From contig NC_052479.1 of assembly GCF_009730915.1 (NCBI RefSeq), forward strand, positions 930,001-994,000: a stretch of 64,000 bases of DNA, written 5' to 3'. Below, one piece after another: positions 46,880 to 59,600 of the stretch. Origin of the DNA: Dioscorea cayenensis subsp. rotundata. Its lineage: Eukaryota > Streptophyta > Magnoliopsida > Dioscoreales > Dioscoreaceae. How positions within the stretch are numbered: position 1 is the first letter of the stretch; the number at the start of each line of letters is the position of its first letter. A model generated the notes under the pieces. The model saw only the letters and a program-made list of their open reading frames with translations, was not told the DNA's origin and did no database searches. The translations under genes were made by a program, and so were the position numbers.

Positions 46880-48563
46880 GCCCCTTTTTCGCCCTCCTAA
46901 CTCCACCATAGCTTGAGAGCCATAGTTAACAAATAGGTGAAGTTTCCAAAATCTATCCGTTTATATATATATAACCTGCGTCATCTATGGACATGAGATT
47001 TCCATAATCTATCTGTATATAGAATCCACGTCATCTATAGATATCCATAGATTTCAATATCTAATGACTCCTTCAGCCCCTCAGGCCGCATTCTCTCTCA
47101 ATCCTAACCCTACCCGTCACTCTCGATCTCTCTTACTTCTTCATCACCTGTAGACATCTACAGACAGCTCTCTCTCTCTCTCACTTATTTCATCTAGATG
47201 ATGTTTAATAATATATATATATATATATATATATACATATGAGTTCTACCCTGCTTATCCGAACAAGTACACGTATCATGCTGGAGGCATATATTCAGTT
47301 GGTTCTGTTTGTTGAATATGATATAGTCATAAGTCACAATATTAATTTATATAACCTAAAATACATGCAATAAAAGATCAGTTAATTCATTTTCTTCCAA
47401 TTTTCTTCTGCTAAAACCATAATAGAAAACCCAATCGAACATACTTTAAAAACAAAATGAACTTACTGAGTAGATTCAATCCATTTAAACCAACTATTGA
47501 ACGGTTGAACCCCAAATTTGACATGCTAGAATATATGCACATGTATATATATAGACAATCAAACAAAATTTAAAAACAAACTGATCTAAATGAGTAAATT
47601 CCATCCATTCAAACCAAATAATGACCCCAAACTTGATATGCTATAATATCTCTCTTTCTATATAAATATATATATGAAGAACAAAAGCATTTTCAAGAAC
47701 ATATAGAATAGAGATAGATAACAACATTGATCAGCATCTCTAGAACTAGAACTAAGAGATGCAACCAATTAGTAAATGCCAAAGAGTCTAAAGTTGCCCT
47801 ACATGGCCTGACTGATCCCTGATGGTCCTTCAAAGCCTCATCTTCAACACTAGCTCTAATTCATCAAGCCATTGCTGGGGAAATCCAAGAGACCAAACCA
47901 CATTTGGAACTGGAGATGGCTCATGGATAAAGAGGGCTCATTTAGGTTCAGAATGGGTGTGTATATATATACATATAAAAGCATGAGGGGAAAGAGCAGC
48001 TGGTGGGTTATAAGTGGAGAAGGATCTTCCAAGCATATGCTTCCTCATGGGTGTACTTCTTTTCAGCATGTCTTTGTGAGAATCCACCTTAGTTTTGTGC
48101 TTTTTTTATTTCTTTTATTATTTTAAGCTTATTATGTGCTTTTTTATTTTATTTTTATGCCTTTGAAGTTAAAGATACAATGAGTTAGTGTGAATTTGAT
48201 AAATGATTGGTTGAACTCCGTAATCTATGCTTAATTCACTGATAGTCTCTAATTATTGTCATTTTCATTGCAATGTACACTCTATCAAGCAGAACCACTC
48301 ATTGCAATGAATTAAAATCATACATATGGTTTAACTTAAGAAAAATTGCATGGTTATAGAGATAAAAGACTAGTTATAGCAAGCAAGTGAAAGAACTGTG
48401 AGGGATGAATATGGGAAAGAAATAATGTCTTTGATTTATTGAGACATATGAGAAAGGAAACAGAAGAAAATTTCACCATGTAAATTTAGTATGAAAATAT
48501 GACGTCGATTATGTTTTACCTTTTATATTTTTCAGCCTTGAAGTGTATGCAAATCTTTATCTA
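46880..48563. other. Gene-poor region downstream of the pyrophosphatase gene
   Basis: It contains repeated short words (ATCTAT..GTATATA..CACGTCATCTATAG) near 46940-47050, a (CT)n run near 47170-47182 and a (TA)n run near 47207-47236. The 100-300 bp next to 48563 are probably the pyrophosphatase 3' untranslated region. A short minus-strand frame at 47862-47950 looks somewhat protein-like but was not accepted. Confidence 0.45.
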
Positions 48564-51500
48564 CTACTTCCTTAGGCTCTCCACCACGTATTGTCCGTAA
48601 AGATCCCTAGAAATGTTACAATAATAAGTTGATTTAGAATCATCTTTGAATGGATAGATGCTACCAGAAAAACTTCTAAAAAGAACGCTGGTAGATGTTT
48701 TTAGAATCTATTTCTAGATGGTAAAATGGATTGGCACACATTGAGTCTCAGTGTACATTATTTGACACTGATAAACAGTGCATAAACATTACTCCGCGGA
48801 AAATGAAAACTTTAGAAATTTATAAATAAGAATATTGATGTGGATCCAAATGTGCAACATTAATACGCTGGTCTCAGAGACTACCTCACATTTTAGTTGT
48901 GTGTATTTTGGTATTAAACAAATTGATTTTTTTTTAACAAATTAATGTCAAACACTTCCCATTTAAAGATAATTAAAGATGTGCAAAAGTGTGGAATTAA
49001 TATCTCGACGCACATATGCCTTATTTTAGTGTAGCCTTTAAGATTTGATCTTCTTTAAAACAAAAGCTCAACATAAGAGACTCAATGCCAATAGACTAAA
49101 AAGCCGTTGAAAAGACTAATTAATAATTCCACATCATTTGACTTAGTAACCATAAATCTCTCATTCAATTAAGTTTTTGAGTTAAATTAAGTTCTTATTA
49201 GGATAATATTTATTAAAAAAATAATATTATTTATGTTTGTAGAAATAATGAAAAATAGCAAGAAAATAATAAAAAATTTGGCCATAAATTTACTTATGTT
49301 GGCTTGCATGCAGAAAATGAAATGATAAAATAAATAATAACTATTAATGTTTTAAAAACTCATTGGCATCACTGCCTCAGAATAAATTGAATGGTGTTAG
49401 TCATTTGAAAATTTTTGATAAATAACTTTTATAGAAGTAGCATTTTCTTAAAAGCATCATCAATAAGTCTTGAACTATATTTTCAGCACTACCGGCAAGA
49501 CATTGCTTGGATCACTATCTCATAATAAATTGAATGGTTATAAGTCATTTGAAAATACTTAATAAATCACTTTTATAGAAGTAGCATTTTCTAAAAGCAT
49601 CATGAGTAAACCTTGAACTCTATCTTCAGCACTAGCGGCAAGACATTGCCCAGATCACTATCTCAAAATAAATTGAATGGTTATAAGTCATTTGAAAATA
49701 CTTCATAAATCAGTTTTATAGAATTAACATTTTCTAAAAGCATCATTAATAAACCTTCAGCACTATCTTCAGCTCTATCTCAAAATAAATTGGATGAGAT
49801 TATAAGTCATTTGAAAATACTTAATATATCACTTTTATAGAAGCAGCATTTTCTAAAAGCATCAGGCAATGGCCCTAAAACTCTATGTTTGCATGAATCC
49901 CACCTATGACTTTTTGGTTATGCTAGTAGCACTACCAGATAGACTTGACTTTAGAGGATAATGGAACTAGATTTTAGTGTCAAAGAATTACTTACATTGA
50001 GCGTTGGATGGCATTACGAGCATCCTGAGAAGACAAGAACTCACCCACTTCCACAGTCTTGTTCTCATTTTTCTTATCTGATGCAATTACCAGTCAAGGA
50101 ATAACCAGACCAAGATGCTAACAAACCAAATTAAGAACAAAATAAACTTTAAAAAAAAAAACTTGATATCTGACACATAGTAGTGGTTTCACATAAATTT
50201 ATATAGAATTTGGTTCAAGAATTTAGAATTTGTAAGTATAAATCGAACCTCGCATCTTAAGAGAAGTTATCAGATCATATATCAAATACTTTAAGACTAG
50301 CGAACTAAAATGTATGTATGAGAAACTGTCCTGCAGTTCACTGATCTTAAAAGCAACCTTGTATATAACATGAGACCCTGCAAAATACCATATAAAATCC
50401 AAAAAGAGAAACCATTAAGGATACAGTCTTCAAAGAAGCTTTTGATTTCAGCCAAGCGATGGGGAGGCAGTTCACTAATGTCATTATAGTGTCGGTATTC
50501 AGGGTCATCAGCACACACAGCAATTATCTTATTGTCATTCTCCCCCTGTTTTCAAGAAGAAAACATGGAATCTGATTAGCTCTTCATGCTACACAGGTAA
50601 TTTGACAGATGACAACTAGGTGTTTTTAAAATGGTTAATTAAATTTAGCATATTGATCTTAGCAGAAGGTTACCTGATCAATCATAGGCATAATGCCTAT
50701 GGCTTTAGCCCGCAGAAAACAACCACTTACAACTGGCTCCTGTGTGCATCAGTATCAGCAAAATGGGAAGATGAACAATTTAATTTCAACTTAAAACAAG
50801 ATACAAAACTAGAAAGAAATGCCCATTAAAATGTTAATAAATTGGATTACATCATTATTGGATATGGCAATGCATTTCATCAATTATTTAGTGAATCGTA
50901 GAAATCACGTGAATATTGTTACTACAGTTGACGGCTAAAACCTGGATGATCCTTCCTCTCTGCTGGACAAATTTCTAATGAAAAAAAAAAATCTACAAAG
51001 TGAACATGGATGTTGATGCACAACTACAGCTTAAGAATTATAACGGGTCACTCTCAGCATGTGGGTGTCTGCCCATGCACAAGATTTCATATAGATAGAT
51101 ACGTTTAAGTGAATTCAAATGGTAACCATAACTACAAGAAAATCATACCTGCATGAGAACCAACACATCCATAGGATCATTATCTTCACAAAGGGTGCGA
51201 GGGATGAAACCATAATTGTGGGGGTATACCACAGATGAGTAGAGTATGCGATCAACCTGCAAAAAGAAAAATAGCGCAATACAATGCCCACCACTGTTAG
51301 TAAAATAGATATTCAGAAAAGAAAAAGGGAAATCCAGTAACAAATCAGTACTATTACCATTATCATGCCAGTTTTCTTGTCAAGTTCATATTTCACCTTA
51401 CTTCCTTTTCCTATTTCCACCACCTGCATTGGTCACCAAATCAATTGAAACACTTTCTTACCACATCCATTACATTCACGCAAGAAGTCATGTTAGACAG

Positions 51501-52345
51501 AAATATTATAAAACAAAGATGAAATATGCCCACAGATCATTTCGTGTAGATATGGCGACATAAATTATAAACAGAGGCAGAAACAAAACATAGAATGAGA
51601 AAGAACATAGGTCCGTGTAAAAACCATGTTTCATTTCTTTAAGCAGTTAAACAAAAATAAATTAAATTGACTTTTCCAACCCTATGAATAACACATACAG
51701 CTACAACAAAATCCACAAACGAGCATCTTTTCTGTTAAAAAAAAAAGGAAACAAGAAAAGCAGGGGGAAATGAATTAAGGATTATACACTGAATAATGCT
51801 TGTGTGATCTTATGCAAGCAATACCATGGGTTAAGATAAACAAAGGAATTGATTAAAACAAAATGTCACTGTAAAATTGAGTTTCCTGTTATTACCAAGA
51901 GAATACCTATGACCCATGACAAAAGATTAGCAAAGGTGATCTTTTTCCATAACCAACATTTCATATTTTGCAGCAAATATAATAAAACAGCTCATCATTT
52001 TGATCTACAGAGATTAGCATGCTCACACAGTTAAAGATAGCAGGTGCTCCAGCTCCTGCAGGCAGAAATCCATATGTAAGAAACCATGAACCAGTGCCCC
52101 TTGAGTGATGCAAGATAATAGAATGGCTCAAGGATTGATCATTCAATAACACTTGAAAAGGGCCAAAGATTTATAATAAATTAGGATATAAATGCCATCA
52201 GAGAGCACAAGCTAATACCTATCTCCAGATCGTGCCAGGGATGAGCTGCAAGAGAACTTCTAGAAATGGTTGAAATTATTCTTTCATTGAGAGGCAATGA
52301 TCCCTTAGCCCCAAACATGCTCTGAACTTCAAGACCTGGAGCCAT
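48564..52345 (-). CDS. PPA: Soluble inorganic pyrophosphatase (family I)
   Basis: The enzyme hydrolyses pyrophosphate to phosphate with magnesium in the cytosol, pulling biosynthetic reactions forward. Eight coding exons on the minus strand give 213 residues: 52345-52219, 52055-52027, 51423-51358, 51256-51149, 50739-50674, 50545-50425, 50077-49996, 48606-48564. The family signature is exact as DNDPMDV at residues 99-105. [40 protein letters not shown] and FFEDYKKNENK follow the plant soluble class, with no plastid leader. The exon ending at 49996 shows an in-frame TAA two bases later, but that TAA lies inside a perfect GTAAGT donor. The true C-terminus ([14 protein letters not shown]) is in the 43-nt exon 1.39 kb further on. 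A leader intron of about 1.1 kb lies upstream. Confidence 0.95.
49375..49866. repeat. Four-copy tandem array (~143-bp unit) in the last pyrophosphatase intron
   Basis: Equivalent points (AATAAATTGA/G) occur at 49381, 49524, 49667 and 49784. The first three copies are 143 bp apart and the last interval is shortened to 117 bp. Each unit contains TTATAAGTCATTTGAAAATA, TTTTATAGAA and TTTTCTAAAAGCATCA. Copies differ at a few to about ten percent of positions. The array ends about 130 bp from the donor of the last intron. Confidence 0.9.
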
Positions 52346-53207
52346 AAGTTGCAAGCTGACGGACAGCATAGTTTATATTCAAATATGTTAGAATATTTCA
52401 CATCTAATAAAATATGAAGAAATGAAAATAAAGTACGCACATATGTGTCCATAAAGTGCTAAGCATGATAGGAAAATCATGATCACAATTAAAACTTCAC
52501 AAGTTATAGGCTAATTCTATTCACACATTAGCCTAATAAGATGACAGAAATCTCATCAGTGATTAACTTATAAGCCAATAAGATTGCAAAACAACACAAA
52601 AATCTCATTCATTATTAGATCATCTATTTCGGAAAACTCTATCCAATGAAATTGCAAAGTTCCATCAGATACTCAGAATTTCAAACTGAGAAATACTAAA
52701 AAGAAAAACAAAATCCAACGCAATATCAGCATAACAACTGCAGATGATTGCAAATCTTAAAATTTTCATCCAGAAACCATGGAAATCAGGGTTCCAGTAA
52801 AAGATGGTGCAAACAATGCACACAGATGCTACGTATGATTCAATAATCTCTTTTACAAAATTCTTCCGATCTGATGAAGTGGCATAGATCCATCACATAC
52901 TCTGAAATTTCAGACTGAAAAATACTAATAAATAAATAAATAATAATCCAACGCAAGCAACTCACAGCTTAAATGAAAACAATGTAAGCATAACAACTGA
53001 TAGTATCAACAGAGTCTTCAAATTCCCATCCATAAACCACAGAATGACAGACATCAAGGTTCTCAGTACAAGATCATGAAAACACTGAACATTGATGCTG
53101 AGATAACAACGAATACCAAAAAAATAGATCAAATTGTGAGAAGTTCCATCGATGACAGAGCTCAAATACACTAATCACAACTACACCATGGATCAAAACC
53201 TCAAAAA

Positions 53208-53433
53208 CACATCAAAGATCCAATCAATTGCAGCAAGAGATTCAAAAAAACAACAAATCACTAGAAAGAAATCGATAAACTACAACGTAGATCCCAAACC
53301 AAGACACATACATTGAAAAACACATCAAAGATCCAATCCATTACATCAGAGATTCAAAAACAACAAATCACTAGAAAGAAATCCATAAACTACAACGTAG
53401 ATCTCAAACCAAACCACATACATTGAAAAAAGA
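53208..53433. repeat. 113-bp tandem duplication in the pyrophosphatase leader intron
   Basis: CACATCAAAGATCCAATC begins at 53208 and again at 53321. The two copies stay nearly identical through CAACAAATCACTAGAAAGAA and AAACTACAACGTAGATC to CACATACATTGAAAA. More diverged duplications occur earlier in the same intron (about 52665-52830 against 52890-53075). Confidence 0.85.
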
Positions 53434-53477
53434 CAATTAAAAAAAACAAAGAAATCAGAGATTGATTCCAAACGTAC

Positions 53478-53568
53478 CAAAATGGGAAGGAATCACGAAT
53501 CCCAAACAATGGCTCTGCGAGACCTCGAGCTCTGGAGAAAAAGTGAAGCTCGAAAGAGGTATTTATAG
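53478..53568 (-). promoter_or_regulatory. Pyrophosphatase TATA box and leader exon
   Basis: On the minus strand CTATAAATA (53568-53560) lies upstream of a short GC-richer leader. The leader appears to end at a donor G/GTACGT (intron from 53477). The matching acceptor is probably CAG about 15 bp before the ATG at 52345. Confidence 0.6.
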
Positions 53569-54172
53569 CGGAGAGAGGAATGGCATTTCGGTAAATAAGT
53601 TGAAAAATGGTACGGAGCCAGATTTCCCGCTTCTTTTCGACTTCTTCGTCTTCGTGAGAAGCAACTCCGGTTGCTGAGCTGGCAAATGGCAGAACGGAAC
53701 GGAACGGGACGGAAGGGATTGGAAAGAAACAGGGTAACGGAAACGGAGTGCGACATTGTTCCAGAAGGAGTGTGACGTGGTGAGTTTTGATTGGTTGATT
53801 GTGCTGATACGATGAAGAAGGATCTGGATCGTACGTTTTTTTAATCGGACGATTGGGATTTGCCGTCTAACCAATTTGGTTCCCGGCCGGCACTTACTTG
53901 GGGTGTTGTGAGGGTGGACGAGCCAACTAGTGTTTGCTGGACGAGAGGAAGTGGTTGAGCCTAACCAGCTAGACTTCATGCCCAAGCATGCTATATATAT
54001 ATATAATATTTATATATTTAAGAAGAAATAAAAAATAAAAAAGTTGGCATCATGAATTTAATAGATTTCTTTGGATGATTGTTGGATTTTTTTTTTTCAA
54101 AGTTTTAAAATTAAAATAAATAAATAAACTCCATGCATTAAAAGAAAAGAACAACAATAGCAAAATAGTCCA

Positions 54173-54743
54173 CTAGTAGTTAGGGGATGGGCTGGACGTG
54201 GGCTGGGAGTCGGCTGCAAATTTGGGACTAAAAAAATATAACTCCATATATTCGAAATTTGGGTACGAGTATGTCGCCAAATTGTTTTTGATCCAAACCC
54301 CGACCCATTTTGATTGTCATTAGCAGCGCCCAAAGTGCAACCCGACCCAAAAAAATAAATAATTTTTTTATGAAATAATTGAAATAACTAAATAAAACTA
54401 CTACTACAACCCCTAAAATTTTTTCAAACATTTAAAAAAATGCAATACTAGTATTATAAAATGGTTCAAATAAATTCTATATAAATAAGTAGTAATATTA
54501 TCAACAAATATTATATATATAATTATATATATTATAAATAATATATGATATATATATTATTTATTTATTCGGTCGGGCAGGGTCGGGTCGAGTCAAAATT
54601 CATCGACCCAAACCCAGTGAAATTTCAACGTAATCGTACCAAAGCATTTGGTACTTTCAAAGCCCAGCTACCTGTATTTTTAAAATCTGGGTTCAGAGGC
54701 TAGACCATGGGTCGCCCGGCCCATGTCCACCCCTACTAGTAGT
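54173..54743. mobile_element. Second non-autonomous hAT-like element with 8-bp target duplication
   Basis: The element spans 54181-54735 (555 bp) between two CTAGTAGT copies (54173-54180 and 54736-54743). It starts TAGGGGATGGGCTGG and its other end, read on the opposite strand, starts TAGGGGTGGACATGGGC. These are inverted repeats of the TAGGGGTGG hAT type. GC-rich ends with GGGTCGGG words flank an AT-rich centre, and there is no transposase. It belongs to a different end-sequence group from the element at 46026. Confidence 0.88.
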
Positions 54744-56644
54744 GGAAACTGATAATGTGCAACAAAATAACACACAAACGAAAAATAATAAAAAAAAGAA
54801 TATGAGATCACTATAAAGAAATAATGAAAAACAAAGGAAACAAAATTCTTAACCAAGCCAGGGGCAAGGCTGCGAGCAGACGAAGGCATTCGCTCATTAA
54901 ACTGCTGATCATTCATCACTAGATCTTGTAAGCTGTCTAAGAAATTTCAGACTGCGCCTGGCTGAGATAACTGAATCTCTCATCCTAGCTTTCTTTGACA
55001 TAATTTTGTTCACTTATAAAGGGAGTTGGGTAAATTTCATGATATTTAATCATTGATCACTTATATTTTGTTTTCATATATGAAATATATATGAATGCCC
55101 ACCATCCAACCGTCAGCAATAAAACTGCCTTCATATGTTTTTGGTTCATAAATCAATAGAATGACTTTTTTGGCTTATGCATTGTATGGAAAATGTTGTT
55201 TAGTTATTTTTTTAACTTTGAATTTAATTTATTTGAAAAATTATAAAATAATCGGTCAATGGCTTTTTAACCTATTGGTAATGAGTCTTTTACACATGGG
55301 TGAAAACCAAAGACCTAATTGTCACTGCATAATATGAGGCTACATGATTTATTTCAAAATCTCACGTATGTTTTTAATATATGATTCATACTTATAATAT
55401 TTATGACAAAAATAAGTACATTATATATATATAAAAAAAGAATGGATCGATTTTTTTCATTCAAAAATAAAAAAAAGCACTTTTTTTTAACAACATTTTT
55501 TTTACCATTTAAAGACGGTTAAACATTGGAGTATAATTCATCTATACTTTAAAATAATAAGTTATTTTTTTACAATAAAAGGTATTTCATAGAAAACAAA
55601 GCATCACCATGTTAAAATAATATTGAAACTTGAAACAGTCTTGTACTTTTTTCCTATGCTCTATTCAACACGGTGCATTTTCTTATATTCTACTCAACGT
55701 ACATTTTTCTTAATAAAAAGGGTTTTAATAATGGCTCTATACAAGAATCAACATTTCATTTCCCCTTCGAAAAATCAAAAGTCTAATTTATGAGTTTAAA
55801 TTTTTTTTTAGCCCCTCATGCGGGCGCACACACACACATATCCATCTATATATATTGATGAATAGATGATGATTTTTTTTATTTAAAAAAAAACCAGAAA
55901 CGTATACAATCAAGAATGGATCGACATAAGAGTTAGCAGGAGCAACGAAACTTGAAATATCGGCTATGCTTATAGAGTCATTATTGTATACATAGTTATA
56001 CTATCATTTGCCACCATTAAATATACATATAATAAATTTTACCTCCACTGTATAAAAATTTTGGATTTATCATATAATCATACAGATGTGAAGTAAACTC
56101 AATAAACATCTATACTCTCACTTTTTAGGTGCCGATCCTCGTCCATTTAAAAAAAATAAAAAAAATACATATAACTATACGGTGTGAAATAAAATCAATA
56201 GACATTCAAACCCTCACTCTTTATTTTATATATATATATATATATAACAGTCTAGAAAAACAAGTCATGTGAGATCATAAGACTAACCCGGTCCATAGCC
56301 GGAGAAAATTCCAATTCACTCGAGCTGTCAGAACCGGAACCGGTCCAACCAGCTCCCCATAAAACCAGCATTTTTCCTTCCTTTCTCTCTTCCCCTTCTC
56401 AACTCACCCCCGGTACACTCACCGCCCTTTCCATCATCCCCTCCCTCAGAGATCTGTTCATCATCTCGGCGTTCTATAGTACTTTTTTCGCTTTCCCCCT
56501 CTAAAATTTGTCAAATTTTCACTTTCCTTTTTTCTTTTATTGTAATTTGATCTTCTTTCAGGGACGGATCTGTGATTTTGTTATATAAACTTTGGGAGGT
56601 TTTCCCGTCTCATTGATCGCTTCTTTCTTCTCTCATCGTCTCCA
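54744..56644. other. AT-rich spacer and RABE1 promoter/leader
   Basis: No gene lies between the hAT-like element and the RABE1 leader. The DNA is AT-rich with a (TA)n run near 56228-56247. From about 56380 a C/T-rich leader begins. A TATA box is not obvious. Confidence 0.5.
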
Positions 56645-59600
56645 ATGGCTGCTCCTCCGGCGAGGGCTCGGGCCGACTACGACTACCTCATCAAGCTCCT
56701 CCTCATCGGCGACAGTGGTAAGCCCTGCGATTTGATTCCTTGGATTTTTTTTTTTCTTTTTCTGTGAATTATTATTATGTTTCGTTGATTAATCTGAGAT
56801 TGTTTGCGCGTTGGAATGCTTGTTTTGGTGTTGAAATTGATGATCGGTTGGGGATCTGAAGCAGCTTGTAGTTCTATATGATTTTGTCTGGTAATCATGG
56901 GAGGCTCCATGTTAGGCGATTGTTGGTGATTTTTGTATTGATTGCATAAAAATGTGATTTTTGTTTTGTGGCATTGGTGGGGCTTTTTTGTTAACTGTTT
57001 TGTGATATCATGCTCGTAAGAACACTATGGACTGCGTTTCTGTTTTTAGCTTTGGTTGGTATATGGGAGCATGATCTTGCGTCTGGTTTTTTACTGAAAT
57101 TACTAATTTTGGTGTACTATAACCCATTTTTTATTCTGGAAATTTGTTCTGCAATAATTGCCTGTTTGCTGTGGTGGGTCTAGTTTCAGTGTTGCATTAT
57201 TAGTGTTTTGTTTGGTTCTATTAATTAAATAAACTGGTTATTGTGATTTGGTTGTTATAATGTATCTCACAAAGTTGGTCTGGAGGGAAGCAAGTTATGA
57301 TTTAGCCAATATTCAAATACTTTCTTTTTGAGCAGCAGGTAACACACCAGTGTAGGCCTATTATGATGGGAGAGGAAATGGAATTTTTTTAGCCCATGAC
57401 ACCAATCCCCTTGCCCTTGTCACATTAACATTTTGGATGTGATGCGTATCTTCACTTCGTAGGCAGACTAGTTTGTGGGTGCCTGCCTCTTTGAGTTTTA
57501 GAAGGTGCAATTGAGAGTGTGCTGAATATGGTTTTCTGATTGCTGAAGTGTGAATTTTGTGGTTGTAAATCTCACTTATTTTGCTTCTTTAGACTGATTT
57601 CACTAATTTAGAGGGCAGCAATTCATGCATTATTTCCCAACCAGGGAGGCTTAGAGTATTGAATCTCCTCATAAGGCTCAAATCTCTCTTTGCTTCCTCC
57701 TTGTCAGTGGTTGCAGTTAACATGTGTGTTTTTATTCTTGTCATATATCATTTCTATTCTCGATTCTATATGTTTCTGGCAAGATTATGTGCCTAGTTTT
57801 TGAAGATATTCTGTCAAGTAACTAATCAGAACTATATGAATAAACTATAAAGTTTGGCTGGTGGTTCCTTAGATTTCTAAGCCAGTTGGCTGCCATAATT
57901 TTTGTTCGATATTTATACAAGTGACAAACTTGCTGATCTGACATTAGTCATTTTTTCTGATTCCTGTTATTATTCTTACTGAGTAGAACAGGTTACGCAG
58001 TTTATGCGTTTAAATAACCATGACCAGCAATTCTGTATTTATTTTAAGTCTTGAAATTGCATGAAATTCGAATCTCCTTTTTATTCACTTGTGTTTCTGC
58101 ATTTAGCAAGTGAGTTCCTGGTGATATTTGGACTAGAAATTTTGCCTACCAGCCTGTTGGGCACAGTGATATAACAAGATATCTTGTTTGGGACTATCTG
58201 AGAAAGATGTGCTAAGCTTAACTCTAGAGACCATCCATCCACTTTAGAGTTCTTTTAATATGCGCTAATTTATTGTTTCCTTAAATTTGTAACAGTCAAT
58301 TGGTGGCTTTTTTAATTCTATTTCAAGCATGATTGAATTTCTGTACCAATTTTCTTCTCTTCATGAGGTCCTATGTAGTTGTGAGAGGTTATCTGTGCCA
58401 TTTTTCTTTTCTTCATGGGGTCCTATGTAGTTGTTGGAGCTACCCTCTGAATTAAATTTAAATTTCCACAAGGACTAATGTTGAAAATCATTTGGTCCAT
58501 ATATTTTCACTTAACTTTGAGTCTCTCCAAATTTGTAGGTGATCTCAAAGTCCCCCTGAAAGCATTCCTTAGAAAGATAACGGCTAGTTAATGCTAGAGG
58601 AAATGACATTGTTGCTCTTTTTTAATAAGTTTGAATTTTAGAGAAGTACATTTAGGATAAATAAAGCTTCTTTTAACCTGTAAAGTATCTTTTCTCTGAC
58701 TAGTTAGCCACATCTATATGTTTAGATTTCTTATGTACCCATATGTTTGGTGTGTGAGGGATTTGAACTATGGTTGGATGGTGATACCTAACATCTTAAC
58801 CATCAAGCTATCCTGTTAATTATAATTAAAGTTAAATTTTTATATATTTGAACCTATTCTTTTCACCTATTTGTTTAGCAAAAAAATTGTAGTTATGGGG
58901 ATTGAAACCATATTTGGATAGTGAAACCGAACAATTTAACCATCAAGCTATACCACTTACTATGACTCAAAGTTAAATTATAGATTTGAAATGTACTCTT
59001 TTTACCTTCTGAACAAGGTACTTATGATTCAAAATGGGCACACTTGCAATTTGAGTGGGTAGTGGATGTCTCTGAGTGGGCACACATGATATTTAAGCGG
59101 CTAGTGGACATCTCTGAGCAGGTAAACCTGATATCTAAGTAGGTAGTGGAGTCTCTGAGTTGGTATACATGATACCTGAGCGGTTAGTGGATGTTTCTGA
59201 GAGGATACACCTGAAATCTGAGTGATATTTGTGTTGGTAGTGGACATCTCTGGGTGGGTACACCTAAAATCTGAGTGGGTAGTGGATATCTATGAGTGGG
59301 CAGTTTAATAATTAGAGTGAACACGCTTGTAATATGAGCGGGCAGTGGACACCTCTGAGTGGAAAATAACTCATGTCTTCCCCAACAGCTTAACCATCAT
59401 GCTATTTCTAGACTCACGCCCATTGCTCTTCCTCCTTATTTCTCCTTTACCTCTTAGCCATCAAGCTATTCTAGAATCACTCTTTATTTCTATTCCTTTT
59501 TTTCCCTCCCCACCATCTTAACTCATGCAAGAGAAATGGGTGTTGTTATTGGAGTTATATAACAAATATAAGAAGAAAAAAAAAAGAACAACAAGAAGAG

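Noticed and set aside
47862-48060. Minus-strand peptide-like stretch (VVWSLGFPQQWLDELELVLK)
   Set aside because: It looks somewhat protein-like, but an in-frame stop separates it from the only upstream ATG, no clear splice sites join it to anything, and I cannot name a family. It may be a remnant of a gene end.
49375-49866. Regular repeats that could suggest a CRISPR-like array
   Set aside because: Units are contiguous 143-bp tandem copies with no constant-repeat and variable-spacer layout, and they sit in a plant intron.
49992-49996. TAA as the true pyrophosphatase stop
   Set aside because: It lies inside a GTAAGT donor, and the expected conserved C-terminus is found in phase in a downstream exon.
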